Positions 1 through 8,954 of a stretch of DNA of 64,000 nucleotides are shown here, piece after piece. The stretch lies in the NCBI RefSeq assembly GCF_047238185.1, contig NZ_JBDFMI010000001.1:1426001-1490000 (forward strand). The letters run 5' to 3'. This DNA is from Bacillus_AD sp047238185. Its GTDB lineage: Bacteria > Bacillota > Bacilli > Bacillales > DSM-1321. The translations under genes were made by a program, and so were the position numbers. The notes below the pieces were generated by a model. The model ran no database searches, was not told where the DNA came from, and was given only the letters and a program-made list of their open reading frames with translations. How positions within the stretch are numbered: position 1 is the stretch's first letter; each line of letters opens with the position of its first letter.

Positions 1-2315
1 GCATTATGGGCGACCATCCGAAAAAAGCAGAGATCGTATTTACCATCAATGATAAGATTAATGCAATCACACCGAAAATAACGGCTACTGGAGCGAATAC
101 GGTGACAAAGCAAGTCAGCTCAGAATTTATAGATACTGTTTCAAAATCGTTGCTGGCTGAATTCAATAAGGCAGGCATACAGCTTGATAAGGATCTGCCG
201 ACTATCCGCCGGCTTGAATCCAAGCTATATGAGGTTAGGGATGCCCTGCCGGAAATCAACGCATTTGGAGAGGAGGCCAAACAGTTAAAAGAGCATCTGC
301 CCTTAATTCAAGAAAAAACGAATAAATTGCTCTCTTTAACAGAATATATTCCAACGATCAATTCAGCCGGTCAAAGCATTTTAAAAGTGAAAAACGCTTT
401 GCCGATGATTAATCAGGCAGGCCAGCAAATTCTGCTGGTTCAGGGCAAAATCCCTGAAATCCAGAATATGGCTGGAAAAGTAAATGAATTGAATGATAAC
501 TTTGGAACAATTAAGCAAACATTGAATGATGGATTGAACGAAGCTACACAGGCAATGGATGTCATTAATGGGACACAGGCTTTATTGCCTAAAGTCCAGG
601 ACCTGGCAAACCATAGCCAGGGATATGTGGATGTTGCGAATGATTTCTTAAACAGTCTTGATGGATCATTTGACCAAATAGCCAATGCCGCCAAGCTTAA
701 CTTACAATTTGTGAACCAGATTTCTGGAAGTGTTGCAGCGGTTGCAGACCAATTGGCCAATAACAGCATTACACCGCAGCAGGCATTACAATTACTGAAT
801 AATGCTAATTCCTTATTAAGCCAGGAAAGCGCCATACTGAATAGACAGATTACTTTTGTTCAAGGGTTGATCAACAACGGGATTGACGCTCAGCCTGTAC
901 AAAATCTATTGGCAACGTTGACTACCTTGTCTCAACGGGTTCAATCGCATCAAAGCTTAGTGCAGGGAGCCATCAGCGACATAAAAGCAAACCCGAATGC
1001 TTTACCCGACAGTTTAAGCCGGATTAGCGATATCGCAAACAAAATCCAGCAGGATACAGGCAATATTGTCTCCAATTATGACAGTGCGGTCTTGCCTGCT
1101 ATCAAGGGGAAACTTGGCCAAATAAAAGGGGATATCCAAAATGCGAATGAAATTGTTTCAGCTGCACAAAAGCAGTTGCCTACTGTTTCGTCGCTTTTGG
1201 ACAATACAAAAAAAACATTAAGCGATGCCATTTCCATGCTTGAAAAATATAAAGCAGATTTGCCGGAGCTCGAAAAGTCATTGAATGATGCAACCAATCT
1301 GATTAACACCAATCTAGGGAAAGTCATCGATGAGGTTAATTTTGCCGCTAATTTTTATAAAAATGACTTTCCAGCCATGCAACAGCAAGTGATCAAAGGC
1401 GCCAATTTTGTTCAGAATGATTTACCGGGGCTAACCAAGGAAATGAATCGTGCTTCTGATCTTATTAAAGAAAAAATGCCGCAAGTAGTCGATGCCATCA
1501 ACCTTGCCAATGGCCTTTCACAAAATGAGCTGCCTGAATTCAATCGGATCGTCAAAAATGCCGCAACAAAGCTCGATGACATAAAAAGTAAAACGAATTT
1601 GGAAGAGATTATCCACATGCTGCGGCGCGATGTAAAAGCAGATAGCGATTTCCTTTCAGATCCAGTCCAGTTAAAAGAAGTGAAAGACTTTCCGATTGCC
1701 AATTATGGTTCGGCTAGTTCCCCCTTTTATACTGCTCTGGCTATCTGGGTAGGGGCATTACTATTGGTTTCCCTGCTTTCCGTTGATGTAGAGATGCCGC
1801 GCGAAATGTATAAGCCGCACCATTATTACTTTGGGAGAGGTTTAACTTTCCTTACAATTGCTTTAATCCAAGCATCCATTGTGTCACTGGGGGATATATT
1901 CCTCCTACATGTAGACATACACAACAAACCAGCTTTTTTCCTTTTTAGCCTTTTGATCAGCTTTGTTTTCATGTCAATTGTCTATACATTGGTTTCAATC
2001 TTTGGGAATATAGGGAAAGGCTTGGCGATCATATTGCTTGTTCTGCAAATTTCCAGTTCGGGAGGGAACTTTCCAATTGAAGTTTCTTCTTCCTTTTTCC
2101 AGCATATTTATCCATTCCTTCCTTTTACGTATGCAGTCAATCTATTAAGAGAAGGACTTGGAGGTGTACTATGGCATAATGCCATTGTATGTATATTGCT
2201 CTTACTATCGGCTGCTGTTGTTAGCATACTGCTCGGCACAGCCCTTAAAAAGCCTTTAATGAAATTAGTATCAAGATTTACGGAAGATGCTAAGAAAAGT
2301 AAATTATTTCATTAG
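1..2315 (+). CDS. YhgE/Pip-family membrane protein, 5' end outside window
   Basis: The frame is open to the left edge, so the N-terminus is missing and the ATG at 6 is probably internal. About 560 residues form a long, probably coiled, extracellular helical stalk of repeated 'LPxI..AG..I' units (for example near 250-460). After this come about five hydrophobic segments (roughly 1726-1790, 1840-1910, 1937-2005, 2020-2085, 2180-2250) and a lysine-rich tail. This is the layout of the C-terminal half of YhgE/phage-infection-protein (Pip) family proteins, whose membrane part resembles ABC-2 permeases. The molecular function of the family is not settled. A strong terminator follows directly, so it ends a transcription unit. 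Confidence 0.8.
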   Translation, partial: IMGDHPKKAEIVFTINDKINAITPKITATGANTVTKQVSSEFIDTVSKSLLAEFNKAGIQLDKDLPTIRRLESKLYEVRDALPEINAFGEEAKQLKEHLPLIQEKTNKLLSLTEYIPTINSAGQSILKVKNALPMINQAGQQILLVQGKIPEIQNMAGKVNELNDNFGTIKQTLNDGLNEATQAMDVINGTQALLPKVQDLANHSQGYVDVANDFLNSLDGSFDQIANAAKLNLQFVNQISGSVAAVADQLANNSITPQQALQLLNNANSLLSQESAILNRQITFVQGLINNGIDAQPVQNLLATLTTLSQRVQSHQSLVQGAISDIKANPNALPDSLSRISDIANKIQQDTGNIVSNYDSAVLPAIKGKLGQIKGDIQNANEIVSAAQKQLPTVSSLLDNTKKTLSDAISMLEKYKADLPELEKSLNDATNLINTNLGKVIDEVNFAANFYKNDFPAMQQQVIKGANFVQNDLPGLTKEMNRASDLIKEKMPQVVDAINLANGLSQNELPEFNRIVKNAATKLDDIKSKTNLEEIIHMLRRDVKADSDFLSDPVQLKEVKDFPIANYGSASSPFYTALAIWVGALLLVSLLSVDVEMPREMYKPHHYYFGRGLTFLTIALIQASIVSLGDIFLLHVDIHNKPAFFLFSLLISFVFMSIVYTLVSIFGNIGKGLAIILLVLQISSSGGNFPIEVSSSFFQHIYPFLPFTYAVNLLREGLGGVLWHNAIVCILLLLSAAVVSILLGTALKKPLMKLVSRFTEDAKKSKLFH

Positions 2316-2325
2316 CCACTATTCG

Positions 2326-2360
2326 AAAAGGGCCGCCATTTGAAGGGCGGCCCTTTTCCT
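2326..2360 (+). terminator. Rho-independent terminator after the YhgE-like gene
   Basis: Perfect 12-bp inverted repeat, AAAAGGGCCGCC (2326-2337) and GGCGGCCCTTTT (2346-2357), with an 8-nt loop and a T-rich tail. Confidence 0.9.
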
Positions 2361-2401
2361 GCCTTTCATCCTTCCCTTCAGAGGCACACAAGATGGAACA
2401 A

Positions 2402-2410
2402 TGATATAAT
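2402..2410 (+). promoter_or_regulatory. Extended -10 promoter candidate for topB
   Basis: TGATATAAT at 2402-2410 is an extended -10 element (TGnTATAAT). No good -35 is visible about 17 bases upstream, which is usual for extended -10 promoters. It lies 55 bases before the topB start. Confidence 0.45.
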
Positions 2411-2465
2411 GGGTTGGCAAAGCTTGCAGGTTAAGCGGGCGAAGGCGCATAGAGGAGGAATATGA

Positions 2466-4655
2466 ATGAAGGCGGTCATTATAGCAGAAAAACCTTCCGT
2501 TGCTAAAAATATTGCAGACGCATTACACATACGCAATCGACTAGATGGATATTATGAAGGGGAAGATTATATAGTTACATGGGCATTCGGCCATTTATTA
2601 CAGCTGTATGATGCAAAGGATTACGACAGCAGCCTAGCAAGGTGGAAAATGGAAAATTTTCCTTTCATCCCTTCAAAATTTGAATACAAAATAAAAAGCT
2701 CGCCGAAGAACAGAGAAAAAAGTGATCCTGGCGCAAAGAAACAGTATAAAATCATTTCTTCATTGCTTTTCAGGAAAGATGTTGACCGCATCATTTCAGC
2801 CTGTGACTATGATCGTGAAGGGCAGGTAATCGGTGACAGCATCATCTATAAGATTAAAGCGCCGAAAGAAGTGTACCGTTTATTGTTGAACGAGTGGACG
2901 CCAGAGGAAGTCAAGAAGGGATTACAGGCGATCCGTCCGAATACGGAGCTTCGTTCGTTGCAGGATGCAGGAGTAAGCAGGCAGTGGGCGGACTGGGTCA
3001 TTGGGATTAACCTTACTTCAGCTGCGACACTAAAGTATCAGCAAGGACGCGGCAAGGTCCTGAATGTTGGACGCGTCATTTTTCCTACTCTGAAGATCAT
3101 CTATGACCGGGACCAGGAAATAAAAAGGTTTGTGCCTGAGACGTATTACAAGTTGTCTGCTACATTCGAAACCGAAAAAAGAGCCAGCTTCGATGCCATC
3201 TATCAGGAAGGCAAGAAAGAAAAGTTCCCAACCCGCGAAGAATTGGATGCTCTTCAGTCTTTGATTCAAGCGAGTACAGGTATAGTGAAGGATAAGCAGA
3301 CGGAAAGGAAAAAGGAATATCCCCCTTTTTTATTCAACCTTTCTAACCTTCAGGGTTATATCACTAGCAAATTCAAAGGCTGGACATCTGATAAGGTTCT
3401 AAAGGTAGCACAATCACTGTACGAAAAAAAATTCATCACATATCCGCGAACAGCAAGCACAGCATTGGAAGAAAGCTTAAAAGAACGGACGGCTAAAGTG
3501 CTCCATGCTGTCAAAAAAGGATTGCCGTATGAAGAGGAAGTTGCATTTACAGCATCAAAAAGATTATTTAATAATGCGAAAGTAGAAAGCCACAGTGCCA
3601 TCGTCCCTACATACGTGCTTCCTAAATCACTAACAACGGACGAGCACATTGTCTATACGGCAATCAAGAACCGATTCATCATGCAGTTCATGCCGCTTGC
3701 CGAACATGAAGAAACAAAAGCGGTTATCGCCATAAAAGATGAGCAGGTAAAAGGGCTTTTCCATGCAAAAGGAAGAGTGCAGATAATAGAAGGATGGCGC
3801 AAGGTTGAGAAAATCGAATCAAAGGATGCCATGCTTCCGGCATTTGAACAAAATGAAGAATTGGCTGTCAAAAAAGTAAAAGTGACTTCGCATGAAACGA
3901 AGCCGCCTAAGCACCATACAGAAAAAACGTTGCTTCGCGTAATGGAGACATGCGGGAAGCAGTTCGATGATGAAGAAGCCATATTGAGCGGTTTCAGCAT
4001 CGGGACACCGGCCACTCGTGCTGAAACGATTAAAAAATTGAAAGATATCGGCTATATTTATGCGAGCGATAAAAGTCTTCTTTGCAGTGATCTCGGTATA
4101 AGGCTTGTCGAAATGTTTCCGGTTCAGGAATTGTTTGACCTGGAGTTTACGGGCAAGCTGGAAAAAGCGTTGGCGGATATGGAGAAAAAACAGTATAGCA
4201 GGGGTGTTTTCCTAAACTTCATTTTCGATTTTACTAGAAGATCCGTCGAACAGATTAAAGGCGATAAAGACATAGTCATTCAAAGGGTAGAAGAAGGTAA
4301 AACAGCGAGCAGCAAAGGAGACTTCCTAGGAAAATGTCCGGCATGCGGAGGAGCTGTAATTGAAGGGCAAAAAGGATTCGGCTGTTCGCAATGGAAAGAA
4401 GGATGCAAATTTGTTATTTGGAAAAATGATAAATATTTGGCATCCATGAAAAAGAAGCCGACAAAAACGATGGTAAAAGCGCTGTTGAAAAACGGAAGTG
4501 CCCCTGTTAAAGGGCTGGTCAGTAAAAAGGGGAATAAATTTGATGCCATCCTTTCATATGAAAAAAATGCCGACAATGACTATTATGGTTGGAAAATGGC
4601 CTTTCCGGACGATGGAAAAAAAGATGCAGCACCAAGTGTGGAACAAAATAACTAA
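2466..4655 (+). CDS. topB: DNA topoisomerase III (type IA)
   Basis: Relaxes and decatenates DNA by passing strands through a transient single-strand break; acts at replication and recombination intermediates. The protein is 729 residues, the usual Bacillus TopB length. The N-terminal Toprim domain starts 'AVIIAEKPSVA' and carries the metal-binding DYDREG motif at residues 114-119. The catalytic tyrosine is Y326 in 'ITYPRT'. A C-terminal zinc-ribbon-like segment (CPACGG...GCSQWKEGC) ends the protein. The start at 2466 is set by AGAGGAGGAA at 2451-2460; the ATG at 2462 is out of frame. It appears monocistronic. Confidence 0.97.
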   Translation: MKAVIIAEKPSVAKNIADALHIRNRLDGYYEGEDYIVTWAFGHLLQLYDAKDYDSSLARWKMENFPFIPSKFEYKIKSSPKNREKSDPGAKKQYKIISSLLFRKDVDRIISACDYDREGQVIGDSIIYKIKAPKEVYRLLLNEWTPEEVKKGLQAIRPNTELRSLQDAGVSRQWADWVIGINLTSAATLKYQQGRGKVLNVGRVIFPTLKIIYDRDQEIKRFVPETYYKLSATFETEKRASFDAIYQEGKKEKFPTREELDALQSLIQASTGIVKDKQTERKKEYPPFLFNLSNLQGYITSKFKGWTSDKVLKVAQSLYEKKFITYPRTASTALEESLKERTAKVLHAVKKGLPYEEEVAFTASKRLFNNAKVESHSAIVPTYVLPKSLTTDEHIVYTAIKNRFIMQFMPLAEHEETKAVIAIKDEQVKGLFHAKGRVQIIEGWRKVEKIESKDAMLPAFEQNEELAVKKVKVTSHETKPPKHHTEKTLLRVMETCGKQFDDEEAILSGFSIGTPATRAETIKKLKDIGYIYASDKSLLCSDLGIRLVEMFPVQELFDLEFTGKLEKALADMEKKQYSRGVFLNFIFDFTRRSVEQIKGDKDIVIQRVEEGKTASSKGDFLGKCPACGGAVIEGQKGFGCSQWKEGCKFVIWKNDKYLASMKKKPTKTMVKALLKNGSAPVKGLVSKKGNKFDAILSYEKNADNDYYGWKMAFPDDGKKDAAPSVEQNN

Positions 4656-5079
4656 TGGACATAAATCCGTGGGGGCATTGCTTCGACGGGTTTATCTTTT
4701 TACGCGGCAATGTGCATTACTGGCGTTTAGCAGTAAAATTTGGCTGATTCCAAGAAATCCAATCCTTATAAAAGAAAAATCAGTTGAATATCTCCACTAG
4801 CGGGCACTCTAAAAAGGATGGCATGATAAAGCTTCACTCCTAAATAATCAACCCGTGCATATATATAGTAGCACAGAGAACGTTGTGAAAAAGGGCATTT
4901 TCAAATCGTGTAATTTAAAGGTATAATAATGTTAGAATATTCTCTCAAACATTATTATTGTCATTTGTAAGTGTTTAGTGATAATTTTAAAAGGATTCCA
5001 CTTACAAGAAAGAAAACTCCTGTATAGAAGGAAGAAGCAAGTGTTGTTAGAGGTGCTCTCTGCATACACGTTTAGGTGA
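4656..5079. other. Gene-free stretch between topB and ywhD
   Basis: No convincing coding sequence. It holds a candidate promoter at 4898-4927 and, in the presumed ywhD leader, a 9-bp inverted repeat (TTGTAAGTG at 4965-4973, CACTTACAA at 4999-5007) with a 25-nt loop. No clear topB terminator was found. Confidence 0.6.
4898..4927 (+). promoter_or_regulatory. Sigma-A promoter candidate upstream of ywhD
   Basis: TTTTCA at 4898-4903 (4 of 6 to TTGACA), an 18-base spacer and TATAAT at 4922-4927. The leader would be about 165 nt. Confidence 0.4.
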
Positions 5080-5100
5080 ATGAAGAAAGGGGGTACAGAC

Positions 5101-5622
5101 ATGAAGAAAGATGCCAATAACCAGTTTAACATCATCAGTGGTGATGCAACAAAAGGCGATGGAGGATTTGGTGCAGGTACATTTAGCTTGGACAATATCA
5201 CGCCCATAATTATCGATGCTGAAAATGAAGATGTCTATATTGATATGGATGCACTTCATGGCCGAAGTAAAATTGAGAAGAAAGTCCGGTTCCATGGTCA
5301 GAGGGAAGAGTTCCTTAGTGAGAATCCAGATGTCCATCAGTATTGGATTGCATGGATTAAGTTGGACCGGAAGGAGGCAGGCCCCTATTATTCCGGGCTT
5401 GGGGTATGTGAAGTCCTAGTTTCAAATGAGGAAAGAAGGATCCGCCAAGGCTATAAATCCATGCCGGAGCATGTAAACTCGTTAGATAAAGCATTGAAAA
5501 ATAGAATAGTGCTGAATGGAATGGACCAACGCTCACGGGCTTTGCTGAAACAATTCTTGATTGGATTCAATGAAGATTACTGGAGCCATGCCATCAATGA
5601 ACTCAAAGACGGCCTTTCTTAA
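5101..5622 (+). CDS. ywhD: YwhD family protein
   Basis: A 173-residue soluble protein recognised by similarity to B. subtilis YwhD: 'FNIISGDATKGDGGFGAGTFSLDN', the acidic 'DAENEDVYIDMDALH' stretch and the 'DRKEAGPYYSGLG' core. The family is conserved in Bacillus and has no established biochemical role. The start at 5101 is preferred over 5080 because AAAGGGGG (5087-5093) sits 7 bases upstream of it. There is no signal peptide or membrane segment. It is flanked by independent units, so its context gives no functional hint. Confidence 0.8.
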   Translation: MKKDANNQFNIISGDATKGDGGFGAGTFSLDNITPIIIDAENEDVYIDMDALHGRSKIEKKVRFHGQREEFLSENPDVHQYWIAWIKLDRKEAGPYYSGLGVCEVLVSNEERRIRQGYKSMPEHVNSLDKALKNRIVLNGMDQRSRALLKQFLIGFNEDYWSHAINELKDGLS

Positions 5623-5771
5623 TAGACTGTTGGCGAAATAGGCTTCTTCTGCAGAAGCATTTATTTTTATAAACATGTTTTATCTCTTGGTTTCACTTAG
5701 CGGATGTCATCGTTGGCATGAACGCGGGTGGGCCTTTTAATAAAAAATCAAAGTTAAAGGAGTAATTTATC

Positions 5772-6011
5772 ATGTCATTTGTTATTACATCTCCTTGCAT
5801 AGGGGAAAAAGCGTCTGATTGTGTTACTGTATGTCCAGTGGATTGCATTGTTGAGGGAGATGATCAATACTTTATTGATCCTTCCATTTGTATAGACTGT
5901 GGAGCATGTGAAACGGCTTGCCCGGTAGAGGCAATCTTCCATGAAGATGAACTTACAGATGAAGATCAAGTATTTTTGGATAAGGCAAAAGCCTTCTTTG
6001 AACAGCAATAA
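5772..6011 (+). CDS. 7Fe ferredoxin (3Fe-4S/4Fe-4S)
   Basis: A 79-residue low-potential electron carrier of the cytosol. Cysteine spacing fits the 7Fe type: C9-x7-C17-x3-C21-P, a free C25, then C40-x2-C43-x2-C46-x3-C50-P. By family rules C9, C17 and C50 would hold the 3Fe-4S cluster, and C21, C40, C43 and C46 the 4Fe-4S cluster. The C-terminus is acidic. AAAGGAG precedes the ATG. It is a single-gene unit closed by a strong terminator, and the redox partner cannot be told from the neighbours. It is close to FdxA-like ferredoxins of Bacillus. Confidence 0.93.
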   Translation: MSFVITSPCIGEKASDCVTVCPVDCIVEGDDQYFIDPSICIDCGACETACPVEAIFHEDELTDEDQVFLDKAKAFFEQQ

Positions 6012-6031
6012 TAGATTATATGTATAATAGA

Positions 6032-6065
6032 GGGCTTGCCGGAATGTTCCGGCAGGCCTTTTTTG
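6032..6065 (+). terminator. Terminator after ferredoxin gene
   Basis: GGGCTTGCCGGAA (6032-6044) pairs with TTCCGGCAGGCC (6047-6058), followed by TTTTTT. Confidence 0.9.
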
Positions 6066-6157
6066 TCTCTTGAGGCAGCTATTTTGATTTATTTGAACCT
6101 CTAAAATAGAGTAAAGATGATCGGTTTAGAAGTCATTAAGAATATGGGGTGAGAAAA

Positions 6158-6463
6158 ATGGTTTATTTATTACAAGTAGATTTTCATATGGAAGGGCCAT
6201 ACGGTGAGGCGATGTCCAATGAATTTACTGATCTGGCGAGAAGCATTATTGAAGAACCTGGCGTCATCTGGAAAATATGGACAGAAAATGAAGCCCGCAA
6301 AGAATCAGGCGGGATCTATTTATTTCGGACCAAGGAGGATGCAGAAAGCTATTTGGAGATGCACACTAAGCGTCTTCATGGATTTGGCATCACAGATATA
6401 AGGGGGAAAATATTTGAGGTAAACGAGCCATTATCGCTCATCAACAACGGACCGATTTCCTGA
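6158..6463 (+). CDS. YdhR-type monooxygenase-like protein
   Basis: A 101-residue dimeric alpha/beta-barrel protein of the YdhR putative monooxygenase family (ABM-fold relatives). It closely follows E. coli YdhR: 'LLQVDFHMEGPYGEAM', 'EPGVIWKIWTENEA', 'GGIYLF' and the C-terminal 'FEVNEPLS.IN'. The substrate is unknown; the family is suspected of acting on aromatic compounds. The ATG at 6158 is chosen over a GTG at 6149 because GGGGTGAG (6146-6153) would overlap the latter. It shares a terminator with the convergent FMN reductase gene. Confidence 0.85.
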   Translation: MVYLLQVDFHMEGPYGEAMSNEFTDLARSIIEEPGVIWKIWTENEARKESGGIYLFRTKEDAESYLEMHTKRLHGFGITDIRGKIFEVNEPLSLINNGPIS

Positions 6464-6471
6464 TGATACAA

Positions 6472-6508
6472 AAAAGCTGCCCCATTTGATAGCTGGCAGC
6501 TTTTTTTC
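6472..6508. terminator. Bidirectional terminator, ydhR-like gene / FMN reductase
   Basis: AAAAGCTGCC (6472-6481) and GGCAGCTTTT (from 6495) form a stem with an A-run on the left and a T-run on the right, so it can work for both convergent genes. Confidence 0.85.
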
Positions 6509-6510
6509 GT

Positions 6511-7047
6511 TCACGATGAAAGTTTTTTGTTCAATAAGATGATTTCTTCAGCTAGTGCCTCTATCCGGATTAATACGTCGTGGTCAATTATTTCGTTTTT
6601 CTGGTTAAAGCATTCACTTTGCAGAAATACAGAGTTGGCAGCCACATAGGCTCTAAAGAAAGAAAGGATTGGCTTGAACTGATACTCGGTAACCAGCAAA
6701 TGATTTTTGGAACCGGCTGTTGTAACCATACCGACAACTTTGGATCTCAAAGCAGTGGTCGGTAAATGATCCAGCAGGTTTTTTAGGGCCCCGCTTATAG
6801 AGGCCTGATAAACAGGTGTACCGAAAATGAGTGAATCCGCTTCGATGATTTTTGATACAACGGTTTGAGTATCTTGATTATAGGATGGCAATGGTTTGCC
6901 AATGACGAATTCCATATCGAAGTCCTTTAAATCGATCAGTTCAATTTCGATTGAAGGGTCTGCAGCCTGGGCTGACAGCAATACCTTTTTTACAGCAGCC
7001 GCTGTTTTATTACCTATCAATGCTCCGGATACTCCAACCAATTTCAC
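6511..7047 (-). CDS. NADPH-dependent FMN reductase family protein
   Basis: A 178-residue flavodoxin-fold oxidoreductase (SsuE/AzoR-like NADPH:FMN reductase family). The N-terminus 'LVGVSGALIGNKTAAAVKKVL' is the phosphate-binding loop, and 'FGTPVYQASISGALKNLLDHL' is the conserved helix start after the flavin loop. Family members reduce FMN, quinones or azo dyes; the substrate here is undetermined. AGGAGA lies just upstream of the start (complement of 7050-7056). The next minus-strand gene (DUF1450) ends 60 bases upstream, so the two could be co-transcribed. Confidence 0.85.
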   Translation of the reverse strand: MKLVGVSGALIGNKTAAAVKKVLLSAQAADPSIEIELIDLKDFDMEFVIGKPLPSYNQDTQTVVSKIIEADSLIFGTPVYQASISGALKNLLDHLPTTALRSKVVGMVTTAGSKNHLLVTEYQFKPILSFFRAYVAANSVFLQSECFNQKNEIIDHDVLIRIEALAEEIILLNKKLSS

Positions 7048-7106
7048 ACTATCTCCTCCAATTTATGTTACAGGATGAATGATGAAGAGAAGACTTCTTT
7101 CTATCC

Positions 7107-7349
7107 TCACAAGAAAAACGATAACTCTTCTTCAATTGCTTCTTTTATTAATGGAATGCATTCGGAAATGGAAGCCGCATAGATTTGGTTTCCATTCACT
7201 AGCGCATAAGGACGCATTTTGCATAAAGAACATCTATTTAAGCATTCATACCGCATGACTGTCACTTCAGGATATTCGCTCAATAATCCTTCAAGATCTG
7301 CGGATGACAGCAAGTTAGAATCACATATCTCTACAATAATAATACCCAT
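7107..7349 (-). CDS. DUF1450 family protein
   Basis: An 80-residue protein of the DUF1450 family (B. subtilis YuzB type). It shows a thioredoxin-like N-terminal strand (IIIVEICDSN) and a 'CLNRCSLCKMRPYALVNG' cysteine cluster like that of small [2Fe-2S] ferredoxin-like folds. Cysteines fall at about residues 36, 40 and 43. No function is established. It lies upstream of and codirectional with the FMN reductase gene, which makes a redox role plausible but only inferred. Confidence 0.8.
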   Translation of the reverse strand: MGIIIVEICDSNLLSSADLEGLLSEYPEVTVMRYECLNRCSLCKMRPYALVNGNQIYAASISECIPLIKEAIEEELSFFL

Positions 7350-7652
7350 CTGTTATCACTTCTTACTTTTTTGTTTTCTCGAAAACATTCGTATAATTGA
7401 GAATTAGTTCCATCTGAATTATACATGGTTCAATTGGAAATGTCAGTTCTAGTGAATCGATATTTGTTTGAAGTATGTCACATTTGAGTATTTTTATTCT
7501 TAAAACAACATAGAACACTTGCAATTGTTAGAATAAAAACGTAAAATTCTTATGTGCTTTTTGTAATTTCCTTATGAAAAGCGGGTGGGATGGCTATTAT
7601 TAATATATAAATAATTCTATTGAAATAATGAAAGAGATAAGGGGTAATGAAC
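7350..7652. other. AT-rich divergent intergenic region
   Basis: It separates the minus-strand DUF1450 gene from trhO. Apart from the trhO promoter candidate at 7519-7547 I see no gene, terminator or riboswitch motif. Confidence 0.6.
7519..7547 (+). promoter_or_regulatory. Sigma-A promoter candidate for trhO
   Basis: TTGCAA (7519-7524), a 17-base spacer and TAAAAT (7542-7547). The leader to the start codon is about 100 nt. Confidence 0.5.
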
Positions 7653-8621
7653 ATGTCAGAAACGAAACCATTTAGAGTGCTATTGTATTATCTTTATGTG
7701 CCGATTGAAGAACACGAGGCTTTTGCCGCACAGCATCTAGCATACTGCAAAGAGCTTGGGCTAAAAGGCCGGATTTTGGTCGGTTCAGAGGGAATCAATG
7801 GAACGGTTTCAGGAACGATCGAACAAACTGATGAATATATGCAAACTATGAAGGGAAATCCATTATTCAGCGATATTGTTTTTAAAATAGATGAAGCAGA
7901 TGGCCATGCATTCAAGAAAATGCATGTACGTCCACGAAAGGAAATTGTTTCGTTGCGTTTAGAGGACGATGTCAATCCAAATGAGACAACAGGTAAATAC
8001 TTAAGTCCGAAAGAATTCCATGATGCAATGAATCAGGAGAATACAATAGTCATTGATGCGCGCAATGATTATGAATATGATCTCGGGCATTTTAAAGACG
8101 CCGTGAAACCAGATATCCGCAATTTCCGTGACTTGCCTGATTGGATCCGTGATAATAAACAAATGTTTGAAGGCAAAAAGATTTTAACGTATTGCACAGG
8201 CGGCATCCGTTGTGAAAAATTCTCCGGATGGCTATTGAATGAAGGGTTCGATGATGTAAGCCAGCTGCACGGCGGAATCGTCACTTACGGTAAAGACCCT
8301 CAGGTACAAGGCGAGGATTATGATGGACAGTGCTATGTATTTGATGAGCGCATCGCTGTACCGATTAATCATAAGAATCCGGAAATCGTGGGCAGAGACC
8401 ATTATTCCGGGGAACCGTGCGAACGCTATGTAAATTGCGCAAACCCTGATTGCAATAAACAAATTCTTTGCTCTGAAGAAAATGAACATAAGCATCTGCG
8501 CGGTTGTACGTATGAATGCAGCGCATCCCCCCGCAACCGCTATGTCATCGAACATAAAATGACTACTGAAGAAGTCAAAGAACGATTGGAACAAATTAAA
8601 CCGTCGTACCAAAATAATTAA
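7653..8621 (+). CDS. trhO: tRNA uridine(34) hydroxylase TrhO (rhodanese-like)
   Basis: Introduces the 5-hydroxyl group on wobble uridine of tRNA, giving ho5U34, a precursor of mo5U/cmo5U. The protein is 322 residues. It has an N-terminal ferredoxin-like domain ('FRVLLYYLYVPIEE' to about residue 100), then a rhodanese domain with the active cysteine C181 in 'LTYCTGGIRCEKF'. A cysteine-rich C-terminal part follows (CERYVNCANPDCNKQ...CSEEN, CTYEC). The ATG at 7653 is preferred over 7647 because AAGGGGT ends only two bases before the latter. It is monocistronic with its own promoter and terminator. Confidence 0.92.
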   Translation: MSETKPFRVLLYYLYVPIEEHEAFAAQHLAYCKELGLKGRILVGSEGINGTVSGTIEQTDEYMQTMKGNPLFSDIVFKIDEADGHAFKKMHVRPRKEIVSLRLEDDVNPNETTGKYLSPKEFHDAMNQENTIVIDARNDYEYDLGHFKDAVKPDIRNFRDLPDWIRDNKQMFEGKKILTYCTGGIRCEKFSGWLLNEGFDDVSQLHGGIVTYGKDPQVQGEDYDGQCYVFDERIAVPINHKNPEIVGRDHYSGEPCERYVNCANPDCNKQILCSEENEHKHLRGCTYECSASPRNRYVIEHKMTTEEVKERLEQIKPSYQNN

Positions 8622-8630
8622 GATGCAAAA

Positions 8631-8657
8631 GAAGCGGAATGCCCGCTTCTTTTTTTT
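8631..8657 (+). terminator. Terminator after trhO
   Basis: GAAGCGG (8631-8637) pairs with CCGCTTC (8643-8649), followed by eight T. Confidence 0.88.
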
Positions 8658-8662
8658 CATTT

Positions 8663-8914
8663 AGCTACAAGCGCCACCCCCTCGAGGTCTTAAGCCGTAC
8701 CACTGTCAAAGGCAAAGGGCAGCCTTTGTCATTGCCCCGTCTTAAGCTTGTCGGGGGTAAGCAGGCGCTTTCCGCTTTTGTTTACATCCAGCTACAAGCG
8801 ACACCCCCTCGAGGTCTTAAGCCGTGCCACTGTCAAAGGCAAAGGGCAGCCTTTGTCATTGCCCCGTCTTAAGCTTGTCGGGGGTAAGCGGGCGCTTTCC
8901 GCTTTTGTTTACAT
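8663..8914. repeat. Tandem pair of ~127-bp hairpin repeats (family locus 1)
   Basis: Two nearly identical units start at 8663 and 8790, differing at only a few positions. Each begins AGCTACAAGCG and ends CGCTTTCCGCTTTTGTTTACAT. The left arm (AAGCGCCACCCCCTCGAGG..CTTAAG) and right arm (CTTAAGCTTGTCGGGGG..GCGCTT) pair imperfectly. An inner CAAAGGC/GCCTTTG hairpin lies between them. Related copies occur at 19882, 51966 and 58501. An open frame at 8639-8872 simply follows this repeat and is not a gene. Confidence 0.9.
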
Positions 8915-8954
8915 GGGATAGGTGGAGCATATTGTTTGAATGGGTATCAATTTA

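Noticed and set aside
4498..4800. 100-codon frame at the end of topB
   Set aside because: It mostly overlaps topB in another frame and has no ribosome site or family resemblance.
8639..8872. 77-codon open frame after trhO
   Set aside because: It runs through the terminator and both tandem repeat units, and its protein repeats only because the DNA does.
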